From positions 1-12,502 of the forward strand of contig SFQZ01000076.1 of the NCBI GenBank assembly GCA_004562915.1: a stretch of DNA of 12,502 nt. Reading direction: 5' to 3'. Positions 7,577-12,502 of this stretch are shown here, piece after piece; position 1 is the stretch's first letter, and every line of letters begins with the position of its first letter. The notes under the pieces are model-generated. The model saw only the letters and a program-made list of their open reading frames with translations, had not been told where the DNA came from and did no database searches. Both the position numbers and the translations under genes were made by a program. This DNA is from a bacterium (GTDB taxonomy: Bacteria > Bacillota_A > Clostridia > Lachnospirales > Lachnospiraceae).

Positions 7577-7605
7577 GGAAACGCCCCAAAAATACAGGGC
7601 GTTCC
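7577..7605. terminator. Stem-loop between the DUF4366 gene and topB
   Basis: GGAACGCCC and GGGCGTTTCC (read on the - strand) form a 9-bp stem with one bulged T and a loop of about 10 bases, starting 19 bases after the DUF4366 stop. The long T-tract (7611-7624) is on the + strand side, so it looks like a terminator for antisense transcription. On the - strand it is followed only by CCTTTCGTT. It could also stabilise or process the operon transcript. Confidence 0.5.
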
Positions 7606-7623
7606 ACTCATTTTTTTTATTTT

Positions 7624-8343
7624 TTATTCATTTTCTTCTTCCCGGTCTTCAAATTCATCCTCATTGATGATTTCCAAGCCATCACTTGTTTCCAGTCCTT
7701 CCTCTTCAAAATCATCTTCTTCCTCTTTCTTTGGCTTATAGATCTTGAAGTAGTAATAAGCTGCAACTCCACCTAACGCAAGAATAAGGATTGCTGCCAT
7801 TGCTCCCATATTCGCTTGTGGCATCTTCTCTTTTTCTGGCTTTGCTATCTCTTCTTTTTTATCGGTTTCTTCGGTTTTATTTTCATCGATGACTACCTGC
7901 GGAGTGGGTGTGACAGTTGCCGGCTCTTTTTCCTGATCCACAAATTCCTTCAGATCATTTTCATCTACCTGAGATAACAGATATACATTCTGGGAGGTAG
8001 AACTACGGTCAATCACAAGATAAAAGGTATTGTTATTCTTTGTTGTGATCGTAAGGAATTCTTTACTGGATCCATTCTGGATATCATCCTGGACTTCCCC
8101 ATTTCCCGGTTCTGTAAAAGCATCTTCTTTCTTCTCTGTTTTATTATTTTCCGGCAGAACCCCCTCATCTGCCGGCTTTTCTGTTTCTTTATTCTGTACC
8201 GTCTCCGTCTGTGCCGCTTCTGTATTTGTCGTCTCTGCCGACGGATCCACATATGCAAAGGCTGTTGTGGATGCAGAAAAAAGCACCATAACGCCTAACA
8301 ATACTCCTGCCACTTTCTTATTCAGTTTTTTCCATTTCACCAT
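7624..8343 (-). CDS. DUF4366 / CD1107-type membrane-anchored ICE protein
   Basis: 239 residues from MVKWKKLNKKVAGVLLG. I chose ATG 8343 because GGAGG (8353-8357) is 9 bases before it and the basic-then-hydrophobic signal peptide then begins at the terminus; a start at 8379 would put an extra 12 residues in front. The signal peptide has a likely cleavage after AFA (residue 30). A low-complexity Thr/Glu/Lys region follows. The conserved DUF4366 core is about 92-137, with FLTITTKNNNTFYLVIDR and NVYLLSQVDENDL. A Pro/Glu linker leads to a membrane helix at about 179-199, basic residues (KIYKPKK), and a strongly acidic cytoplasmic tail. The topology is thus an outside domain anchored by a C-terminal helix. 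It overlaps the DUF4315 gene by 26 bases. The family always accompanies Tn1549/CTn secretion genes; the exact role is unknown. Confidence 0.88.
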   Translation of the reverse strand: MVKWKKLNKKVAGVLLGVMVLFSASTTAFAYVDPSAETTNTEAAQTETVQNKETEKPADEGVLPENNKTEKKEDAFTEPGNGEVQDDIQNGSSKEFLTITTKNNNTFYLVIDRSSTSQNVYLLSQVDENDLKEFVDQEKEPATVTPTPQVVIDENKTEETDKKEEIAKPEKEKMPQANMGAMAAILILALGGVAAYYYFKIYKPKKEEEDDFEEEGLETSDGLEIINEDEFEDREEENE

Positions 8344-8626
8344 ACGGATGTCCCTCCTCTTTCTTTTCTGTAAATACAAAGGAGCCTGTTCCTTCTTCCT
8401 CAGACTCCTGGCTGACCTGAAATTTTACGGTTCCTTCCTGGATTCCATTCAGAAGATCATGCAGGGCATGACTGTCTAATTTCATTCCACGGATGCTTTT
8501 GATCATCTCATTATCTTCTTCCTGTTTTAAAGCAGCATGAAGTCCTTTGAGATACTGCTGAAGATCAGCGATCTTCTGTTCTGTCTTATGGATCTCCTCC
8601 ATATATTTCTTGATTTTTTTATTCAA
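8318..8626 (-). CDS. DUF4315 small coiled-coil ICE protein
   Basis: 102 residues. The start is not ATG. I take TTG 8626, giving MNKKIKKYMEEIHKTEQKI, because AAGGAG is about 10 bases upstream and homologues begin in this way. GTG 8635 (105 residues) is in frame but touches the binding site. Residues 1-35 are a heptad-rich helix with alternating Lys/Glu, followed by an MIKSIRGMKLDSHALHDLL segment typical of DUF4315, then an acidic tail. It is a soluble cytoplasmic protein with no enzyme motif. It lies 19 bases after the wall-hydrolase stop and overlaps the DUF4366 start, so the three are probably translated together. The conserved placement suggests a structural or assembly role in the conjugation apparatus, which is inference. 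Confidence 0.82.
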   Translation of the reverse strand: MNKKIKKYMEEIHKTEQKIADLQQYLKGLHAALKQEEDNEMIKSIRGMKLDSHALHDLLNGIQEGTVKFQVSQESEEEGTGSFVFTEKKEEGHPYGEMEKTE

Positions 8627-8636
8627 ATCTTTCACT

Positions 8637-8642
8637 CTCCTT
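8637..8642 (-). promoter_or_regulatory. Ribosome binding site deciding a TTG start (DUF4315)
   Basis: AAGGAG on the - strand, 10 bases before TTG 8626 and touching GTG 8635. No ATG lies at a usable distance, so the gene must use a non-ATG start. Confidence 0.6.
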
Positions 8643-8645
8643 TTC

Positions 8646-10958
8646 TTATGGCAATCTGCCAAAACACATAAAATGTTGCTGCCAGTATGCTGTACCGATA
8701 TTGGAATAATGGATCGGATCTCCACAATGGATCATCATGTTATTTCCCACATAGATACCCACATGGCTTGCTCCTGGCGTACTATACGTTCCCTGGAAAA
8801 AGATCAGATCTCCCGGCTTTGCATCGCCCGGAGAAACAAACGTACAACTGTTTCGCAATCCCTCTGCAGTCTGTCTTCCCAGGTTCCATCCGTTTCCACA
8901 ATGATTGATCACATAGGATACAAATCCGGAACAGTCAAATCCAGAAGGGGAATATCCTCCCCATACATACGGGACTCCCAGATATTTCTCAGCTTCCCGG
9001 ATCATCCGGGCAAATTCTTCATCTTGTAATGCTTCCGGCGGTATCTCATAACTCATTCCGTCCGAACCGGAGCCTGTGGAGATATTTCCTATATCCCACA
9101 AGTAATTTCTGTTTCCATAGGTGGTATTCAAAGCATTGTATAGGATCATCTGTTCTTCATTCAGATTAGCTCTTGCGACTGCATCAAATCCCGTATTCCC
9201 TAATGTCACATACAAGATCTTCTTCGTTGTCGTATTCGTTACTGTCACTTCATTGCTTCCGTTACTATCCGCAATAAACGCTTCCCAGGTCTTATGACCA
9301 TGTGCGGATGCTGCGCTATGATTATCATAGTAAACATCGAACTGCACTCCATATCTTGCAAAGGCTCCCGTATCCTCTACGGTATATTCCACGCCATTCA
9401 TCACAATCTTTGTTCCCATCGGAACAAATGGATCAGAAGCATCTACCGCGATCGTATGGTTTGCGGTTGGATAAACGCCACTCGCTGTAGGACCGCCTGA
9501 CCATTGCCCGCAACAGATCGAACAATTACAGTAACCGCTGGTAACTACGTTCCCTAAGGATTCCCCTACCCGTACTGTCTTCGTTTCTGTCACGGTTTCT
9601 GTTTTGCTTTCTGTATCCAAGCTGTACTGTGCTTCAAATAAAGCCTGTAATTCATCCTTGATGTCTTCAAATTTCCAATCCCCATATTTTGCTGTCAGAT
9701 AGGAGATCAGATGATACGGATTATGAGCGATCTCGCCTACGTTGTACTGGTATTCGTCATAGTCCGGATGAGTGGTTTCCATCTCATTGATCTGCTGGTT
9801 CAAAGCTATTTCCAAAGAAACATAGTAGTTCTCAGCTGCATAGATATCTTCATCTGTTCCCGGATATGTGGTGATCTCGATCACAGAGCCTCCCCCTTGT
9901 ATGGAAGCGCTGCAGCTTCCCAAAGATACTGCCACGATCAGAAATAAAAGCACAAAAATACCGGCGCCGAAAAATACAGCCCGATTCCGCTTCACAATCT
10001 CTTTTAATGCGATCTTCGCTTTCACGGTTATATTCTCAACGCCGGCAACAGTTGCCGCCCCGCCTGCACTGCCTGCAGATTTTCCTGTTCTGGCAGCCCG
10101 ATAGGCATCCTTATATCGTTTTCTCTGGAAAAAGCGGTTCAAAACCCTTTTCTTCTCTTCCGACTTTTTGGCCGTTTCCTCCGCCCCTGCTTTCCCCATG
10201 CTGTCACTCATACCAAATTTTAACTTTTCTCCGGTTTCATCCAGATGATATCCTCTCCGGTTTGCCTTTACATCTGCACGCTGGCTCCGATGCTGTGCAT
10301 AGCGCAGACCTCTTATTGCTGTTTCGGTCCCTCTTTCTGCAAACTGAACCGTTTCCGTTGCAACATCCTGTTCCTCTTCTTCTGGATCCGATACCCCTTT
10401 TGAAACTGCATCTCTTACCGCATACCTTCCAATGGTCCTGCCCGGTTTCATCCCCGGGCCTTTTACCATCTGATTTTCCTCATCATCAAAGGATAATCTT
10501 CCGGATTTTGTCTGCTCTTTTCTCATCTGTTTTTGGATCTGCTTTTTCCGGATCTTTTTCTTCTGTCCTGTCAAGGAGTCATCTTCCGGTATCTGTGCAT
10601 GTTCCCGAAACTTTTTCTTGTATTTGGGGGATTCTCCAAAAACGTTTTTCTCTCCAGTTCCTTCTCCATCTAACACAGATTCTTCTAAAATAGGTTCTTC
10701 AGATATTGCTTCTTTTCGCAAAGAGGATTTTCGGATCTGCTTTTTTTGCAGATTCCGTTCCTCTCCTTGTCCATCCGACTGCTGGGCTTTCTTCTTTTCC
10801 CGGTCAAAAACAAAGTCCTGTTTCATTTCCGGCGGTCTGCCCCGGCTTTTATGGCTGATATCTTTTACGGAACCATCTGCCAGATTTTCTTCCGTCAGAC
10901 CGTCTCTTGTCATTTTACTTACAACTTTCTCTCTTCCTTTCAGTTCTTTCCCTGCCAA
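8646..10958 (-). CDS. CD1108-type conjugation wall hydrolase (3D + NlpC/P60)
   Basis: 770 residues with a TTG start at 10958, supported by AAGGAGG 8 bases upstream. Residues 1-325 are cytoplasmic, very rich in Lys, Arg, Glu and Gln, and low in complexity. A membrane helix spans about 326-347, followed by the family core (NYYVSLEIALNQQINEMET, DEYQYNVGEI, 378-445). Residues about 472-556 are a 3D (double-psi beta barrel) domain with Asp506, Asp529 and Asp541 in AVDA, VEDTGA and FDVYYD. Residues about 652-770 are an NlpC/P60 domain: catalytic Cys676 in GFDCSGFV, His732 in SHVGIYVG, and His744 as probable third member. The protein should face outward and cut peptide cross-links (C40 peptidase), with the 3D domain acting on or binding glycan, to open the wall for the secretion channel. 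Its first 44 bases overlap the end of virB4. It is analogous in role to Orf14 of Tn916, with a different domain set. Confidence 0.9.
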   Translation of the reverse strand: MAGKELKGREKVVSKMTRDGLTEENLADGSVKDISHKSRGRPPEMKQDFVFDREKKKAQQSDGQGEERNLQKKQIRKSSLRKEAISEEPILEESVLDGEGTGEKNVFGESPKYKKKFREHAQIPEDDSLTGQKKKIRKKQIQKQMRKEQTKSGRLSFDDEENQMVKGPGMKPGRTIGRYAVRDAVSKGVSDPEEEEQDVATETVQFAERGTETAIRGLRYAQHRSQRADVKANRRGYHLDETGEKLKFGMSDSMGKAGAEETAKKSEEKKRVLNRFFQRKRYKDAYRAARTGKSAGSAGGAATVAGVENITVKAKIALKEIVKRNRAVFFGAGIFVLLFLIVAVSLGSCSASIQGGGSVIEITTYPGTDEDIYAAENYYVSLEIALNQQINEMETTHPDYDEYQYNVGEIAHNPYHLISYLTAKYGDWKFEDIKDELQALFEAQYSLDTESKTETVTETKTVRVGESLGNVVTSGYCNCSICCGQWSGGPTASGVYPTANHTIAVDASDPFVPMGTKIVMNGVEYTVEDTGAFARYGVQFDVYYDNHSAASAHGHKTWEAFIADSNGSNEVTVTNTTTKKILYVTLGNTGFDAVARANLNEEQMILYNALNTTYGNRNYLWDIGNISTGSGSDGMSYEIPPEALQDEEFARMIREAEKYLGVPYVWGGYSPSGFDCSGFVSYVINHCGNGWNLGRQTAEGLRNSCTFVSPGDAKPGDLIFFQGTYSTPGASHVGIYVGNNMMIHCGDPIHYSNIGTAYWQQHFMCFGRLP

Positions 10959-12405
10959 GATTTCCGCCTCCTTCCTTTTCTCTTTGTTCCACTTCTTCCG
11001 GCTTTGTTGTCATCAGAGAATATAACTTCAGGGACTTATCAAACTTATCCTTAAACGGAATGATCGTTGTCCCATAAAAGAGAAGTCCTTCTCCTTCCCC
11101 GGAATTCGTAACATAAGACAACTGATACGGTGAGATATTTAATTGTTTTGCCAGGATCTGCCGGTCACCTGCAGCCTGATTTAACATCAAAATAAAATCA
11201 CTATTGTCCAAAATATTTTCAATCTCCCGGCTAGCAAGAAGGTCCTTTATATTCTGCGTGATTCCTGTCGGAATGCCCTGCCACTTCCTAAATCTCTTGA
11301 AGATCTCCACCGAATAAGATGCGGTCTGCTCTTCTTTCAGAAGAAGATGGAATTCATCGATATAGTACCAAGTAGACTTCACGCCTCGGTTGACAGTCAC
11401 CCGGTTCCATACCTGATCCTGTATGATGAGCATTCCAAGCTTTTTCAACTGCTTTCCAAGCTCCTTGATATCAAAACAGACAATCCTGTTATTCAGTTCT
11501 ACGTTGGTCTGGTGATTGAACACCTTCAAAGATCCGTTGACATAGATTTCCAGAGCTGTGGCAATCCTCTGTGCCTGGGGTTCTTTCTGTTTGCGGAGAC
11601 AATCATACAGATCTCCAAGGATCGGCATATTTTCCGGTTTCGGATCAGAAAAATAGTTCTGATATACAAGCGGAAGGCATCGGTCAATGACAGACTTTTC
11701 TTCTGCTTCAATTCCATCCCGGCTTCCCATGATCAATTCACAAAGGGATAAAATAAAGTCAGATTTTACTCCCAGCGGATTATCATCCTCAGAATAATTC
11801 ATGTTGATATCCATCGGATTGATGTAATCCTTACTGTTTGGGGAAATATGGATGACCTGTCCTCCCAAAGCATGGACCAACGGATAATACTCACCTTCCG
11901 GATCTCCAATGATAATGTCATCATTGGTTGTAAAAAATACATTCGTCATTTCCCTTTTTGCTGCAAAGGATTTTCCTGAACCGGGTGTACCGAGGATCAG
12001 GCCATTAGGGTTTTTCGACTTCTTTCTATCTACCATAATCAGATTATTGCTGGTAGCGTTCAGTCCATAATACAAAGAATCGCCGCCCATAAATAATTCC
12101 TGTGTGGTAAATGGTACAAAAATCGCTGTACTGGTCGTTGTCAGCGCTCTTTTTATCGGAATATGGCTAACCCCAAGGGGAAGGCTGCTCATCAAGCCTT
12201 CTTCCTGCTGATAATCCAGACGCTTTAACATACAATTATATTTCTGTGCGATACCGGCTGTCTGAAAGATCGCATTATCCAATTCCTGCTTGCTTTTTGC
12301 GGTATTTAAAAAGAGCGCTGTTACAAGGAACATACGCTCATTTCGTGACTGCAGATCTTCCAAAAGCCGTTTTGCTTCCCCTCCATAGGTATTCAGATCC
12401 GACGG
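10915..12405 (-). CDS. virB4: VirB4-type conjugation ATPase, 3' exon only (CD1110 family)
   Basis: The frame gives 496 residues from PSDLNTYGGEAKRLL to the stop at 10915. A TTG at 12363 could mimic a start, but the conserved sequence continues upstream of it to about 12405-12407, where group II intron sequence begins. This is therefore the C-terminal part of a protein of about 800 residues (the family's usual size, from memory), with roughly 300 residues encoded beyond the window. VirB4 proteins hydrolyse ATP at the inner face of the membrane to drive assembly of, and transport through, the type IV secretion system. Walker A is GTPGSGKS (11968-11991), Walker B is YYIDEFHLLL, and GVSHIPIKRALTTTSTA precedes them as in the CTn4-type family. 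Further conserved segments are FKRFRKWQGIPTGITQN and LNQAAGDRQILAKQL. The active site is intact. Function depends on intron splicing. The end overlaps the wall-hydrolase gene by 44 bases. Confidence 0.9.
   Translation of the reverse strand, partial: PSDLNTYGGEAKRLLEDLQSRNERMFLVTALFLNTAKSKQELDNAIFQTAGIAQKYNCMLKRLDYQQEEGLMSSLPLGVSHIPIKRALTTTSTAIFVPFTTQELFMGGDSLYYGLNATSNNLIMVDRKKSKNPNGLILGTPGSGKSFAAKREMTNVFFTTNDDIIIGDPEGEYYPLVHALGGQVIHISPNSKDYINPMDINMNYSEDDNPLGVKSDFILSLCELIMGSRDGIEAEEKSVIDRCLPLVYQNYFSDPKPENMPILGDLYDCLRKQKEPQAQRIATALEIYVNGSLKVFNHQTNVELNNRIVCFDIKELGKQLKKLGMLIIQDQVWNRVTVNRGVKSTWYYIDEFHLLLKEEQTASYSVEIFKRFRKWQGIPTGITQNIKDLLASREIENILDNSDFILMLNQAAGDRQILAKQLNISPYQLSYVTNSGEGEGLLFYGTTIIPFKDKFDKSLKLYSLMTTKPEEVEQREKEGGGNLGRERTERKRESCK
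10967..10973 (-). promoter_or_regulatory. Ribosome binding site deciding a TTG start (wall hydrolase)
   Basis: AAGGAGG on the - strand, 8 bases before TTG 10958, inside the last codons of virB4. The first in-frame ATG lies 15 codons further in and has no comparable site. Confidence 0.7.
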
Positions 12406-12502
12406 AAATAGCGATAGGTAAGCCTTTGAAGTTATCTCCAGCTTTTCCCCCGCTTCACACCGGACATGCGACTTTCACCGCATCCGGCGTTCCATCAATC
12501 AA
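12406..12502 (-). mobile_element. 3' end of a group II intron inserted in virB4 (partial)
   Basis: On the - strand the right edge reads as the tail of a bacterial group II intron. Domain V is 12457-12490 (34 bases). After a GAAGCGGGGGAA linker, domain VI follows with paired AAGCT/GGCTT arms and an inner GGAG-ATAA-CTTC hairpin. The intron ends in TTACCTATCGCTAT at about 12408, and virB4 codons resume immediately. The unpaired A in CTTACC, about ten bases from the end, is the probable lariat branch site. The boundary is uncertain by one or two bases. The maturase/reverse transcriptase gene should end just outside the window. Confidence 0.85.
12457..12490 (-). ncRNA. Group II intron domain V
   Basis: A 34-nt hairpin with the family's exact layout. 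The lower 8-bp stem is ACGCCGGA with TCCGGTGT. A short asymmetric bulge follows, then the upper 5-bp stem GCGGT with GTCGC, closed by a GAAA tetraloop. The catalytic-triad position reads CGC rather than AGC, as I recall for some bacterial classes. Domain V is the metal-binding catalytic core of the ribozyme. Confidence 0.85.

Noticed and set aside
10007..10693. Long + strand open frame of 228 codons
   Set aside because: It is the antisense of the Lys/Glu-rich cytoplasmic part of the wall hydrolase. Its protein is a Leu/Pro/Ser-rich low-complexity string without a ribosome binding site.
12361..12363. TTG as the true start of the virB4 gene
   Set aside because: Conserved-looking codons continue upstream in frame (PSDLNTYGGEAKRL) until the intron end, there is no ribosome binding site, and the VirB4 N-terminal domain would be absent.
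1..12502. CRISPR array, rRNA or tRNA genes, antibiotic resistance genes
   Set aside because: I saw no regularly spaced direct repeats, no rRNA or tRNA-like sequence and no resistance family in either strand.

Overview
The window carries part of an integrative and conjugative element (ICE) of the Tn1549 / C. difficile CTn4-like type. The likely host is a low-to-moderate-GC Firmicute of the gut Clostridia/Lachnospiraceae kind. That reading rests on protein families and gene order I recognise, on AGGAGG-type ribosome binding sites throughout, and on the base composition; no species can be named.

Layout. About 1-660 is AT-rich and read on the + strand. It holds the end of an unidentified reading frame (1-57), a 5'-damaged remnant of a small DUF3953-like membrane protein (97-249), and an unrecognised three-helix membrane protein (337-654). 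About 655-911 holds no gene I can support, but it has a strong stem-loop (751-780) and a short perfect palindrome (723-732). From 912 to about 12407 everything is on the - strand, in one tightly packed transfer operon. In transcription order it runs: virB4-type ATPase (3' exon only), a CD1108-type membrane-anchored wall hydrolase (3D + NlpC/P60), DUF4315 coiled-coil protein, DUF4366/CD1107-type membrane protein, topoisomerase III (topB), DUF5688 protein, a terminator-like hairpin, an ArdC-like antirestriction/zincin protein, a TTRAP-type small protein, a YodL/DUF4316 protein, and a 96-aa conserved small protein. From about 12408 to the right edge is the 3' end of a group II intron (domains V and VI), which splits virB4.

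How the parts fit together. VirB4 powers the type IV secretion channel. The NlpC/P60 protein opens the peptidoglycan locally. The DUF4315 and DUF4366 proteins are constant companions of this machinery. TopB handles topology of transferred DNA. The ArdC-like, TTRAP and YodL/DUF4316 proteins form a second block probably concerned with establishing the element in the recipient. Relaxase, coupling protein, integrase, the 5' part of virB4 and the intron reverse transcriptase would lie outside the window; none is visible here.

Most of the window is recognisable ICE backbone rather than a wholly new system. The features most worth following up are the intron inside virB4, the terminator-like hairpin placed directly before the antirestriction gene with no room for a conventional promoter after it, the paralogous YodL-like domains in two neighbouring genes, the 3D domain lying inside the CD1108-type protein, and the abrupt change of strand and composition at the left edge.
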